Notes: a model not told the origin generated them from the letters alone. A stretch of DNA of 64,000 nt from Streptomyces muensis (GCF_021474425.1 NZ_JAKEIP010000011.1:1-64000), one strand, 5' to 3'; shown: positions 17,072 through 25,945, counted from the first letter of the stretch. Translations and numbers: made by a program.

Positions 17072-17851
17072 ATGACCCCGGCAGAGTTCACCACCGCCCT
17101 GCGCGCCCGCGAGCAACTCCTCGGCTACTGGAGCCTGTTGGACGCGCCCGTGGCCACCGAACGCATCGCCCGGCTCGGCTACGACTACGTCGCCCTGGAC
17201 GCCCAGCACGGCCTGTTCGGCTACTCCGGCATGCTCAACAACCTGCTCGCGATCGACTGCAAAGGCTCCACCGCCGTCGGCCTGGTTCGGGTGGAGGCCA
17301 ACGATCCGGCGCCGATCGGCCGGGCCCTGGACGCCGGCGCGACCGGAGTGATCGTGCCGCTGATCGACACCGCCACGCAGGCCGCCGAGGCCGTCGCCGC
17401 CGTCCGCTACCCGCCGCACGGCCGGCGCTCCTACGGCCCGATGCGCTCGGCCCTGCGAATCGGCCCCGACCCGGCCGACACGCACGACGCCACCGTCGTC
17501 CTCGCCATGATCGAGACGGCGGAGGGCCTCGCCAACGTCGCGGAGATCTGCGCGACGCCGGGCCTGGACGGCGTCTACGTCGGCCCCTCCGACCTGCGTA
17601 TCGCGCTGGGCGGTGCCACCTCCACCGACCCGGCCCTGGCCGACACCTTCGAGGCCGCGCTCGTCACGATCCGCGAGGCGGCCGCGGGCGCGGGCATCGC
17701 CGCCGGCATCCACAACCCGGACGGGCCGAGCGCCGCCAAGCGCCTGGCCGAGGGCTTCACCTTCGCGACCGTCGCCTGCGACCTGGTCCACCTGGAGCAG
17801 GCCGCCCGCCACCATCTGACCTCGGCCCGCACCCCTGGAGCTACGCAGTGA
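17072..17851 (+). CDS. HpcH/HpaI-family class II aldolase
   Basis: 259 residues. Divalent-metal aldolase that cleaves 2-keto-3-deoxy or 4-hydroxy-2-oxo acids to pyruvate plus an aldehyde. Signatures: YDYVALDAQHGLFGYS, with the catalytic histidine, MIETAEGLANV with a metal-binding Glu, and GVYVGPSDLRIALG with the metal-binding Asp. ATG at 17072 has AAGGAACG upstream. It overlaps the next gene by four bases. With the kinase/dehydrogenase arm it points to catabolism of an aldonic or uronic acid. Confidence 0.9.
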   Translation: MTPAEFTTALRAREQLLGYWSLLDAPVATERIARLGYDYVALDAQHGLFGYSGMLNNLLAIDCKGSTAVGLVRVEANDPAPIGRALDAGATGVIVPLIDTATQAAEAVAAVRYPPHGRRSYGPMRSALRIGPDPADTHDATVVLAMIETAEGLANVAEICATPGLDGVYVGPSDLRIALGGATSTDPALADTFEAALVTIREAAAGAGIAAGIHNPDGPSAAKRLAEGFTFATVACDLVHLEQAARHHLTSARTPGATQ

Positions 17852-19020
17852 CGACCGCACTCCTCGACGCCTACGACCGCACCGACACCACCCTGCCCGC
17901 GCCGACGGTGCAGAGCCACGCGGCCAACCTCACCGTCCTGCCCGGCGGCGACCTCGGCTGCGTCTGGTTCGGCGGCACACAGGAGGGCATGGCCGACATC
18001 GCCGTGTGGTTCTCCCGGCTCGCGCCCGGCGCCACGACCTGGACCGACCCGGTCCGGCTCTCGGAGGACCCCACCCGCTCCGAGCAGAACCCCATCCTCT
18101 TCCCCACGCCCTCCGGCGCCCTGTGGCTGCTGCACACCGCCCAGCGGGGCGGCGACCAGGACACGGCGGAGGTACGACTGCGCGTCAGCCACGACGGCGG
18201 CACCACCTGGGACACGACCCGCACCCTGTTCCCGGCGACACCCGCGAACGGCGGCGTCTTCGTCCGCCAGCCCCCGGTCGTCCTGCCCACCGGCCGTCTC
18301 CTGCTGCCCGTCTTCCGCTGCGTGGTCACCCCCGGCGTGAAGTGGTCCGGCGACCTCGACACCAGCGCCGTGATGATCAGCGACGACGGGGGCACGACCT
18401 GGCGCGAGGAGTCCGTGCCCGGCTCCACGGGCCTGGTCCACATGAACGTCCACCGGCTGCCCGACGGCTCGTTGTGCGCCCTGTTCCGCAGCCGCCGCGC
18501 GGACCACGTCCACCGCTCCCTGTCAGTGGACGACGGAGACACCTGGAGCGAGCCCGAGCCGCTCGACCTGCCGAACAACAACTCATCGATCCAGTACGTC
18601 CCGTTGACCGACGGCCGACTGGCCCTCGTCTACAACCACAGCAGCGCCGCCGACGCCACCGACCGCCGCGTCTCCCTCTACGACGAGATCGACGACACGG
18701 GCGGGCTCGCCGACGGCAACGCCTCCGCCGCCTCGACGACCGCCACGGTCCAGCAGGCCGCCCCCTCCGCCGCGTTCTGGGGAGCACCACGTGCCCCGCT
18801 CAGCCTCGCCCTGTCCATCGACGGCGGCCACACCTGGCCGCTGCGCGCCGACCTCGTGACCGGCGACGGCCACTGCCTCACCAACAACTCCCGCGACGGC
18901 CTCAACCGCGAGCTGTCGTACCCCTCGATCACGCAGACCCCCGACGGCGCCCTGCACATCGCCTACACCCACCACCGCAAGGTCATCCGCCACATCCGGC
19001 TCACCCCTCGGAGGCGCTGA
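17848..19020 (+). CDS. sialidase-fold (BNR/Asp-box) protein, cytoplasmic
   Basis: 390 residues, Sialidase_2-like six-bladed propeller. Four Asp boxes of the S-x-D-x-G-x-T-W type are seen: VSHDGGTTW, ISDDGGTTW, LSVDDGDTW and LSIDGGHTW. There is no signal peptide, so it should act inside the cell on an imported oligosaccharide. The start is GTG in a GTGA overlap with the aldolase gene. True sialidases need an Arg triad and a Tyr/Glu pair, which I cannot assign here. Relatives include rhamnosidases, glucuronidase-like enzymes and uncharacterised hydrolases. Its stop abuts the stop of the convergent xdhC-like gene with no spacer. Confidence 0.8.
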   Translation: MTTALLDAYDRTDTTLPAPTVQSHAANLTVLPGGDLGCVWFGGTQEGMADIAVWFSRLAPGATTWTDPVRLSEDPTRSEQNPILFPTPSGALWLLHTAQRGGDQDTAEVRLRVSHDGGTTWDTTRTLFPATPANGGVFVRQPPVVLPTGRLLLPVFRCVVTPGVKWSGDLDTSAVMISDDGGTTWREESVPGSTGLVHMNVHRLPDGSLCALFRSRRADHVHRSLSVDDGDTWSEPEPLDLPNNNSSIQYVPLTDGRLALVYNHSSAADATDRRVSLYDEIDDTGGLADGNASAASTTATVQQAAPSAAFWGAPRAPLSLALSIDGGHTWPLRADLVTGDGHCLTNNSRDGLNRELSYPSITQTPDGALHIAYTHHRKVIRHIRLTPRRR

Positions 19021-20154
19021 TCAGCGGCCCATGCCGGCGGGCACGAGGGTGCGGTGAATCGGTCCCGTGCCGTGGGACAACGGCAGGCCGGTGGCCTGGT
19101 TGGCGTGGGAGATGATCTCCGCGGTGATGGAGACGGCTGTCTCCTCGGGTGTGCGGGCGCCGAGGTCGAGCCCGATCGGTGAGCGCAGCCGGGCCAGTCG
19201 CACCTCGGACACACCGGCTTCGCGGAGGCGGTGCAGGCGTTCGTCGTGGGTGCGCCGGGATCCCATCGCGCCGACGTAGCCGACGGGTAGGTTCAGAGCC
19301 AGTCGCAGCAGGGGGATGTCGAACTTGGCGTCGTGGGTGAGGACGCAGACGGCGGTGCGGGCGTCCACATGCGTGCGTTCGAGGTATCGGTGGGGCCAGT
19401 CGACCACGACCTCGTCCGCGTGCGGGAAGCGGGCACGCGTGGCGAAGACCGGGCGGGCGTCGCAGACGGTGACGTGGTAGCCGAGAAAGTGCCCGGCCTG
19501 GCTGAGGGCCGCGGCGAAGTCGACGGCGCCGAAGATCAGCATGCGCGGGCGGGACGCGTGGACATGGACGAGGACGGACAGCCTCTCGGGGCAGGTGCCC
19601 GCGTCGCCGCCGACCTCGACGCGGGCGGTACGTCCGGCCCGTAGAAGGGCACCCGTCTGTGCCGTAACCGCCCGGTCGACCTCCCCGTCGTCCAGGGTTC
19701 CGTGGGCTACGTCGCCGTCGCCGAGGAGGCACAAGGTGAGGCCGAGGAGTTCCTCGGGACCGTCGACGACCTGTGCCACGGCTGTGGGCCTGCCCCGTCG
19801 GACCTCTTCGAAGGCGGTGGCAAGGTGGGGCCGCGCTGCGGGGTCGACGCGCTGGACGAGGACGTCGAGTTCGCCGCCGCAGGTCAGCCCGACGGCGAAG
19901 GCGTCGTCGTCGGAGTAGCCGAACCAGGCGCGCTGGGGCGGACCCCCGTCCTTGAGGACCTGCTGGCACAGCTCGTAGACGGCGCCCTCGACACAGCCGC
20001 CGGAGATGCTGCCGACCGCGTTGCCGTCCATGTCCACGGCGACCGACGTACCGACCGGCAGAGGTGCGCTGCCGTGCACGTCGACCACGGTGGCCAGGGC
20101 GAAGGGGCGTGCCTCGCGGCACCAACTGTGCAGTGTGTCCGCGATGTTGAACAT
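19021..20154 (-). CDS. paoD: XdhC/PaoD-type molybdenum-cofactor insertion factor
   Basis: 377 residues. Maturation factor that binds the molybdenum cofactor and delivers it to its partner oxidase without being part of the enzyme. The N-terminal XdhC_CoxI domain contains LATVVDVHGSAPLPVGTSVAV and ISGGCVEGAVYE. The C-terminal Rossmann domain contains LIFGAVDFAAALSQ, VCVLTHDAKFD and YVGAMGSRRTHDERL. ATG at 20154 is chosen; longer upstream frames are antisense or shifted shadows of the oxidase gene. It is last in the minus-strand aldehyde oxidoreductase run, as in E. coli paoABCD. Confidence 0.88.
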   Translation of the reverse strand: MFNIADTLHSWCREARPFALATVVDVHGSAPLPVGTSVAVDMDGNAVGSISGGCVEGAVYELCQQVLKDGGPPQRAWFGYSDDDAFAVGLTCGGELDVLVQRVDPAARPHLATAFEEVRRGRPTAVAQVVDGPEELLGLTLCLLGDGDVAHGTLDDGEVDRAVTAQTGALLRAGRTARVEVGGDAGTCPERLSVLVHVHASRPRMLIFGAVDFAAALSQAGHFLGYHVTVCDARPVFATRARFPHADEVVVDWPHRYLERTHVDARTAVCVLTHDAKFDIPLLRLALNLPVGYVGAMGSRRTHDERLHRLREAGVSEVRLARLRSPIGLDLGARTPEETAVSITAEIISHANQATGLPLSHGTGPIHRTLVPAGMGR

Positions 20155-20228
20155 GGGCCTGTCTCCGTGGGTATGGGGAAGAGCCGCCGCCGCGCTCGAC
20201 GGGGGCGCGGACGCGGCGGCGGCCCGGC

Positions 20229-22424
20229 TCAGATGAACGCCTCCGCTGTGATGGGCAACTCGCGGATACGGCGACCGGTGGCGTTGTGGACCGCGTTGGC
20301 CATGGCGGGCGCCACCCCGACCTGGACGATCTCTCCGATGCCCTTCACGCCGAGCGGGTCGGCGTCGGGGTCCTCGCCCTCCAGGTAGATGGCCCTGAGG
20401 TCGGGGATGTCGGCGTTGACCGGGACCAGGTAGTCGGCGAGGCTCGCGTTGACGATACGACCGTCGCGGTGGTCGGTGACCGTGTGTTCCAGCAGGGCCT
20501 GGCCGATGCCGCCGACCATGCCGCCCAGCGCCTGGCTGTCCGCCAGCTTGGGGCTGACGATGCGGCCCACGTCGTACACGCCGAGCATCCGCCGCACCCG
20601 TACCAGGCCGAGGGTGGCGTCGACGCCGACCTCGGTGAAGACCGCCCCGTAGGAGAAGTACGAGTGGCGCGCGGGCTCCGGCGCCCCGGCGTACGCGCCG
20701 TCGGCTTCGAGGTGGGTGAGCTCGTTGCGGGTCAGCAACCGCTGGTAGGTCTCGCCGCGCGTGGGGTTGCCCTGCACGTGCAGCCGGCCGGCGCGCACGA
20801 CGACGTCCCCGGCCTCGACGCCGTACAGCGGCGACTCCTCGTCCTCGACGGCCAGCTTGATGGCCTGGCCGCGGACCTTGTTGCAGGCGTCGAGGACGGC
20901 GGAGCCGACGACGGTCATGGTCATCGAGCCGCCGTGCGGCGGGGTCGGCGGGTAGAGGGAGTCGCCGAGGCGGAAGGTCACCGTGCGCATGGTCAGCCCG
21001 AGCGCGTCGGCGGCGACCTGGGTCTGGGAGGTGTAGGTGCCCGGCCCCATGTCGATGGTGGCCGCTTCGGCGACCGCCGTGCCGTCCGCGTCCAGGCGGA
21101 CCCGGGCCTGCGCGGGGAAACGCCCGGGGTCGTACACGGCCGCCGCCATGCCCATTCCGACCAGCCAGTCCCCGTCCCGCGTCGAGCGGGGCTCGGGGTT
21201 GCGACGGTCCCAGCCGAACTCCCGGGCGCCCACGCTGTAGCACTCGCGCAGCTTGCGGGTGGACCAGGGCAGGCCGTTCGACTCGTCCTCCGCCGGCTCG
21301 TTGCGCAGCCGCAGCTCGATCGGATCGACACCGAGCCGGTTGGCGAGCTCGTCCATGGCCGACTCGATGACGAAGGACGCGTTCGCGAAACCGGGGCCCC
21401 GCATATACAGCGGTGTGTTCACGTCCAGCGGCATCTTGCGGTACGCCTGGCTGACGTTGGGCATGCTGTAGAACATCTGGCCGGCGAGCATGATGGCCTC
21501 TTCGAACTTCTCGTACGACGAGGTCTCCGCGTCCATCTCGTGCACCATGGCCGCCAGCCGGCCCCGCCGGTCGCTGCCGAGGCGCAGCCGGTAGTCGTAG
21601 GAGGGCCGGAAGCCGGTGCCGAAGTACATCTGACGGCGGGTCAGGACGACCTTGACGGGACGCTTCATCTCGCGGGCGGCCAGTGCGGCGACCACGGTGT
21701 GCGGCCAGCAGCGCAGCCCGCTGCCGAAGCCGCCGCCGACGAACGGCGAGATGACCCGCACCGACTTCATGGGCAGGTCGAACACCGTGGAGAGTTCGGT
21801 CTGGGTGCCCACCACCCACTGGGTCTTGTCCCACACGGTCAGCTTGTCGCCGTTCCAGCGGGCGATGGTGGCGTGCGGTTCCATGGGGTTCTGGTGGTTG
21901 CGCGCCATGCGGTAGGTCAGGTCCATCCGCACCGCGGCGTCGCGCAGTCCGGCGGCGGCGTCACCGCGCGCGTACCTGGTCGGCTCGTCCGGCTTCGCCT
22001 CGGCCAGTTCGGTCGAGGGCTTCTTCGCGTCGTAGCGCACCTCGACCAGGCTCGCGCCGTGCTGCGCGGCCTCCAGGGTGGTGGCGACGACGACGGCGAC
22101 CGGCTGGCCGTGGAAGAGGACCTTGTCGTCCTGGAAGACGCGCAGCCGCCGGCCCTGCGGGTTGTTCGACCCGGGGTTGTCGAGGTACGGCAGCTTCGGC
22201 GCGTTGCGGTGATGGATCACACGCAGCACGCCGGGGTGGGCGAGCGCGGCGTCCGTGTCGATGGACGTGATGCGGCCGAGGCCGACGCTGCTGTCGACGA
22301 TGACCGCGTGCAGGACACCCTTCACGTCGTGCTCGGCGGCGTACCGGGCCTGACCGGTGACCTTCAGCCGGCCGTCCACCCGGGACAGCGGGGCGCCGAC
22401 GGCGGCCTGGGGCTGGGGACTCAC
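20229..22424 (-). CDS. paoC: molybdenum aldehyde oxidoreductase, large (molybdopterin) subunit, PaoC/YagR-like
   Basis: 731 residues, the usual size for the Mo subunit of periplasmic aldehyde oxidases. It oxidises aldehydes to acids with water. Features: RLKVTGQARYAAEHDV start domain, VGGGFGSGLRCWPH, ANASFVIESAMDELA, and GVKGIGEIVQVGVAPA near the C-terminus, which carries the catalytic glutamate (GxGE). The start is GTG at 22424 inside GTGA with the FAD-subunit gene, preceded by GGGAGG; the longer ORF to 22544 lies in that gene. No own signal: it is probably carried out with the Tat-bearing small subunit. Confidence 0.9.
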   Translation of the reverse strand: MSPQPQAAVGAPLSRVDGRLKVTGQARYAAEHDVKGVLHAVIVDSSVGLGRITSIDTDAALAHPGVLRVIHHRNAPKLPYLDNPGSNNPQGRRLRVFQDDKVLFHGQPVAVVVATTLEAAQHGASLVEVRYDAKKPSTELAEAKPDEPTRYARGDAAAGLRDAAVRMDLTYRMARNHQNPMEPHATIARWNGDKLTVWDKTQWVVGTQTELSTVFDLPMKSVRVISPFVGGGFGSGLRCWPHTVVAALAAREMKRPVKVVLTRRQMYFGTGFRPSYDYRLRLGSDRRGRLAAMVHEMDAETSSYEKFEEAIMLAGQMFYSMPNVSQAYRKMPLDVNTPLYMRGPGFANASFVIESAMDELANRLGVDPIELRLRNEPAEDESNGLPWSTRKLRECYSVGAREFGWDRRNPEPRSTRDGDWLVGMGMAAAVYDPGRFPAQARVRLDADGTAVAEAATIDMGPGTYTSQTQVAADALGLTMRTVTFRLGDSLYPPTPPHGGSMTMTVVGSAVLDACNKVRGQAIKLAVEDEESPLYGVEAGDVVVRAGRLHVQGNPTRGETYQRLLTRNELTHLEADGAYAGAPEPARHSYFSYGAVFTEVGVDATLGLVRVRRMLGVYDVGRIVSPKLADSQALGGMVGGIGQALLEHTVTDHRDGRIVNASLADYLVPVNADIPDLRAIYLEGEDPDADPLGVKGIGEIVQVGVAPAMANAVHNATGRRIRELPITAEAFI

Positions 22425-23401
22425 TTCGTACCTCCCACGACGCGCAGCTGGCGCTCGACGGTCCGCTTGAGCAACTCGGGCTTGAACCGGTTGTGTTGCA
22501 GGGGGCGTGCCCCGTCGGCCGCCTTGTCCGCGGCGGCTGTCCACAGGGCCGCCGAGGGGCGTTCGCCGACCAGGTGCCGCTCGACGGCCGGCAGTTTCCA
22601 GGGCACGGTGCCGACGCCTCCGGCGGCGACCTTGGCCTCGCGGATCACTCCGCCGCGGATGTGCAGGGCGACGGCCGCCGAGGTGAGCGCGAACTCGTAG
22701 GACTGCCGGTCGCGCACCTTCAGATAGCCCGACCGCAGCGGACGCGGAAGCGCCGGGATCTCGACCGCGGTGATCAACTCGCCCTGTCGGACGGCCTGTT
22801 CACGGTTGGGGGTGCTGCCGGGCCGTAGCAGGAAGTCCGCGAAGCGGAGACGGCGCTCCCCGTCCGGGCCCAGCAGGTGCACGGTCGCCTCCAGGGCGGC
22901 GAAGGCCACGGCCACGTCGGACGGGTGGGTGGCCACGCAGGCGTCGGAGGTGCCGAGGATCGCGTGAGTGCGGTTGTGGCCCTTCAGCGCGGCGCAGCCC
23001 GAGCCCGGCTCGCGCTTGTTGCAGTCGGCGGTCACGTCACGGAAGTAGGTGCAGCGGGTGCGCTGCATGATGTTCCCGCCGATGGTCGCCATGTTGCGGA
23101 GCTGGGCGGACGCGCTCAGCTCCAGCGACTCGGAGATGACCGGATACAGCGCGCGCACTTTGGGGTGTGCGGCGGTCTCGGCCATGGTCACCAGCGCGCC
23201 GATCCGCAGGCCACCACCCTGGGTGGCTCTGACCTCGCGCAGCGGAAGCCCGCTGATGTCGACCAGGGTCTCGGGGCGCTCCACGGTTTCGCGCATCAGG
23301 TCGACGAGGGTGGTGCCCCCGGCGATGTAACGGCCGCCGTGGCGACCGGCGTCGAGGGCCTCGCGCGTGTCGGAGGCGCGGGTGTAGGAGAAGGGATGCA
23401 T
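22421..23401 (-). CDS. paoB: FAD-binding subunit of aldehyde oxidoreductase with extra 4Fe-4S loop, PaoB/YagS-like
   Basis: 326 residues, CO-dehydrogenase flavoprotein family. FAD contacts: RYIAGGTTLVDLM and RNMATIGGNIMQ. A cysteine-bearing insert at residues 117, 127, 136 and 155 (RTRCTYF, ADCNKR, GSGCAA, DACVA) matches the additional [4Fe-4S]-binding loop known in E. coli PaoB and in 4-hydroxybenzoyl-CoA reductase. Electrons pass from the Mo centre through the Fe-S clusters to FAD. It lies 13 bases after the small-subunit gene and overlaps the large-subunit gene. Confidence 0.9.
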   Translation of the reverse strand: MHPFSYTRASDTREALDAGRHGGRYIAGGTTLVDLMRETVERPETLVDISGLPLREVRATQGGGLRIGALVTMAETAAHPKVRALYPVISESLELSASAQLRNMATIGGNIMQRTRCTYFRDVTADCNKREPGSGCAALKGHNRTHAILGTSDACVATHPSDVAVAFAALEATVHLLGPDGERRLRFADFLLRPGSTPNREQAVRQGELITAVEIPALPRPLRSGYLKVRDRQSYEFALTSAAVALHIRGGVIREAKVAAGGVGTVPWKLPAVERHLVGERPSAALWTAAADKAADGARPLQHNRFKPELLKRTVERQLRVVGGTK

Positions 23402-23414
23402 GGCGGCCGCACCT

Positions 23415-24059
23415 CTACTTCCGGCCGGCGGTCTGTTCGACCGCGCGGGTGATTTTCACGTAGCAGCCGCAGCGGCAGATGTTGCCGCTCATCCACTCCC
23501 GGATCTCCTCCGGGGAGCCGGTGTGACCCTCCTGGATGCAGCCGACGCCGGACATGATCTGGCCGGGCGTGCAGTAGCCGCACTGGAAGGCGTCCTCGTC
23601 GATGAACGCCTGCTGCAGCGGGTGCAGTCGGTCGCCGTCGGACAGGCCCTCGATCGTGGTGACCTCGGCGCCCTCAAGGCGCACCGCGAGCGTCAGACAG
23701 GCGTTGACCCGCCGCCCGTCGACCAGCACCGTGCACGCACCGCACGCACCGGCGTTGCAGCCCTTCTTGGAGCCGGTGAGCTCGAAGTGCTCGCGCAGCA
23801 GGTCCAGCAGCGAGGTGCGGTTGTCGACCGTCACCGTCCGCCGGGTGCCGTTCACCGTCAGGGACACACGGCTGGCGGGCGCCGCGGCGGCCGCCGCCTC
23901 CTCCGAGCCGAGAAGGAAGGACCCTCCGATCACGCCGCCCGCGACGGCGACGCCACCGACCGCGGTGGTGGTGGCGATGAAGGTCCGCCGCGTGGGTGCC
24001 GAGGGGGACTCGTCCGGTTCGGTGGGGGGTGGGACAGCAGACACAGAGTCAGTGGACAT
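23415..24059 (-). CDS. paoA: 2Fe-2S subunit of aldehyde oxidoreductase with Tat signal, PaoA/YagT-like
   Basis: 214 residues. A long lead with twin arginines (PTRRTFIATTT, about residues 23-33) and a hydrophobic segment to ~50 marks Tat export, which carries the folded heterotrimer to the cell exterior. Ferredoxin-like cluster: Cys 101, 106, 109, 121. Helical-domain cluster: Cys 160, 163, 195, 197 (CGYCTPGQ and CRCGC). First of the three oxidase genes, 95 bases downstream of the alcohol dehydrogenase gene on the same strand. Confidence 0.92.
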   Translation of the reverse strand: MSTDSVSAVPPPTEPDESPSAPTRRTFIATTTAVGGVAVAGGVIGGSFLLGSEEAAAAAAPASRVSLTVNGTRRTVTVDNRTSLLDLLREHFELTGSKKGCNAGACGACTVLVDGRRVNACLTLAVRLEGAEVTTIEGLSDGDRLHPLQQAFIDEDAFQCGYCTPGQIMSGVGCIQEGHTGSPEEIREWMSGNICRCGCYVKITRAVEQTAGRK

Positions 24060-24120
24060 AGGTACGCCTTCGCGTCAATGGGCGGATCGGCCGCAACGGC
24101 GGCAGGGCGGGAGGAGAGCT

Positions 24121-24168
24121 CGTCAGCTGGAGAACTCGTCAGCTGAAGAGCGCGTCAGCTGTTGACGA
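24121..24168. repeat. three 16-bp tandem units at the 3' end of the alcohol dehydrogenase gene
   Basis: CGTCAGCTG recurs at 24121, 24137 and 24153, period 16. On the minus strand each unit gives CAGCTGACG, so the stop TGA of the dehydrogenase (24157-24155) is followed by two more TGAs, each shifted one frame. All three frames are therefore closed within 35 bases. Confidence 0.7.
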
Positions 24169-25198
24169 GGACCTTGAGGGTCTTGCGGTCGGCCATGTCC
24201 TGGTATCCGGCCGGGACGCCGTCGAGGGTGGTGGAGACGTCGAAGACCTTGCCCGGCTCGATGGCCCCGCTGAGGATGTCGGGCAGCAGTACCTTGATGT
24301 AGGCGCGCACCGGCGCCGGACCGCCGGCCAGGCGGATGTTGCGGCGGAACAGGCTGCCGAAGCCGATCGGCGCCTCCTCGTACTGCGGGACGCCGACCCG
24401 GCTGATCACGCCGCCGGGACGGACGATGCCGACGGCCTGCTCGTAGGCGGGCATGTTGCCGACGCACTCCAGGACCACGTGCGTGCCGTGCCCTCCGGTC
24501 AGCTCCCGCACCTGGGCGATGCCTTCCTCGCCCCGTGCGGAGATCACGTCGGTGGCGCCGAACTCCCGGCCGAGGTCGGTGCGCGCCTGATGACGGCCCA
24601 TCAGGATGATCTGCTCGGCGCCGAGCCGCTTGGCCGACAGCACGCCCAGCAGGCCGACGGCCCCGTCGCCGATGACGGTGACACGGGTGCGCTCACTGAC
24701 ACCGCCCGCCACGGCGGCGTGGTAGCCGGTGCCGAACACGTCCGAGAGGGTCAGCAGGGACGGGATCAGCGCGGAGTCCGGGGCGACGGGGAGCTTGACG
24801 AGGGTGCCGTCGGCGAGCGGCACGCGCACCGCCTCGGCCTGACCGCCCTCCTCCGCCTCGCCGTCCCAGAAGTTCGCCTGGGCGTGGGCGCAGGAGGTGT
24901 GCAGGCCCTCGCGGCAGAACGCGCAGGTGTTGTCCGAGATGGCGAAGGGTGCGACGACGAGGTCGCCGCGCTTGACGGTGGTCACCTCGGAGCCGGTGTC
25001 CTCGACGACGCCGATGAACTCGTGCCCCATCCTGGCCGGGCCGTCGTCCGGCTTCATCGAGGCGTACGGCCACAGGTCGCTGCCGCAGACGCAGGAGGCG
25101 GTGACACGGACCAGCGCGTCGGTGGGGTGCTTGACGACGGAGTCCGGGACGTCCTCGACACGGACGTCGCCGGCGCCGTACATGAGGGTTGCTCGCAT
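24155..25198 (-). CDS. zinc-dependent medium-chain alcohol dehydrogenase
   Basis: 347 residues, MDR superfamily. Catalytic zinc ligands: Cys in CVCGSDLWPY and His-Glu in RMGHEFIGV. The structural zinc loop keeps three cysteines (C-x2-C-x7-C in TCAFCREGLHTSC), with Asp where the first Cys would be. NAD(P) fold: VIGDGAVGLLGVLSA. It probably oxidises an alcohol or an aldehyde adduct, or reduces an aldehyde. It heads the minus-strand run leading into paoABCD, with a G-tract operator-like site at 25360-25376 upstream. Exact substrate not readable. Confidence 0.88.
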   Translation of the reverse strand: MRATLMYGAGDVRVEDVPDSVVKHPTDALVRVTASCVCGSDLWPYASMKPDDGPARMGHEFIGVVEDTGSEVTTVKRGDLVVAPFAISDNTCAFCREGLHTSCAHAQANFWDGEAEEGGQAEAVRVPLADGTLVKLPVAPDSALIPSLLTLSDVFGTGYHAAVAGGVSERTRVTVIGDGAVGLLGVLSAKRLGAEQIILMGRHQARTDLGREFGATDVISARGEEGIAQVRELTGGHGTHVVLECVGNMPAYEQAVGIVRPGGVISRVGVPQYEEAPIGFGSLFRRNIRLAGGPAPVRAYIKVLLPDILSGAIEPGKVFDVSTTLDGVPAGYQDMADRKTLKVLVNS

Positions 25199-25357
25199 GA
25201 GGTGTTCTCCGATGGTGGTACGTGATGCGGGTCTTCGTCGGCGCGGAGGAAGGGCGTGCCCTGCTCACGCTCCGGGGCACGCCACCAACGCCACAACGGA
25301 CTGCGTTACAGCGGTCGACCCCACCCAACCGGCCTCGCCACGCCGGAGGAAGGTCGT

Positions 25358-25376
25358 GTTTATGGGGGGTATAACC
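25358..25376. promoter_or_regulatory. AT-flanked G6 tract, CsoR/FrmR/RcnR-type operator candidate
   Basis: GTTTATGGGGGGTATAACC lies in the 279-base gap upstream of the dehydrogenase gene. A six-G tract flanked by imperfectly inverted AT-rich arms (GTTTAT and TATAAC) is the known shape of operators bound by the CsoR/RcnR/FrmR family (copper, nickel or formaldehyde sensors). A C6 run follows at 25381-25386, so a G-C hairpin is the other reading. The rest of 25199-25477 shows nothing I can name. Confidence 0.4.
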
Positions 25377-25477
25377 TCAACCCCCCAAGCGGCGGCCAGC
25401 CGGACACGGAAACCGGCCCGCAGCCCGATCCGGCCCCGGCACATGGCTCTGGGACCCGCGAGGACAACCGCCTCCGC

Positions 25478-25945
25478 TCAGGTGTGCAACCCATGGAGCA
25501 TGACGCTCAGGTAGCGGCGGCCGGACTCGAGGCGGGTCTTGTGGTCGGTGGCGTGAACCTGGGCGGCGTAGGCGGCTCCGCACATGAGCGGTCGCAGGTC
25601 TTCCCAGGTCACCAAGGCTCGTACGGTTCCTGCCGCGTGCGCGCGTTCGAGCACTCGGCCCGCCAGGGAATCCATCGCGGCGGCGAGTTCCGTGGTGCGG
25701 GGCAGCACGTGTGCGGGAGCGGAGCGCACGATCGAGATCGAGGGGTCGGTCAGCTGCGCCTCCAGCGTCGTGTCGAGGAAGTCCGCCAGCGCCTGCCAGG
25801 GGTCCTCCTCGGTCAGGGCCTGTTCCGCACGCGCGATCAACGCTTCCAGCCCGGGGGCGGCCACGGTCTCCATCAGGGCTTCCGGTGTCGGGAAGTGCCG
25901 GTAGACCGTGGCCACCCCGACCTTCGCGAGGCGGGCGACGTCGGG
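25478..25945 (-). pseudogene. TetR-family regulator lacking its N-terminus (truncated)
   Basis: The frame retains DVARLAKVGVATVYRHFPTP, the recognition part of a TetR helix-turn-helix, and a full C-terminal ligand domain ending SVMLHGLHT. The first ~30 residues, which should hold helix 1 and the start codon, are missing. Upstream of Asp (codon 25942-25940) the sequence changes at once into the tail of an MFS gene on the other strand. A GTG at 25915 lies inside the HTH and would give a non-binding product. Best read as a remnant. Confidence 0.7.

Noticed and set aside
25478..25915. functional small TetR protein starting at GTG 25915
   Set aside because: That start lies inside the recognition helix, so the product could not bind DNA; the upstream frame shows the rest of the HTH is deleted.
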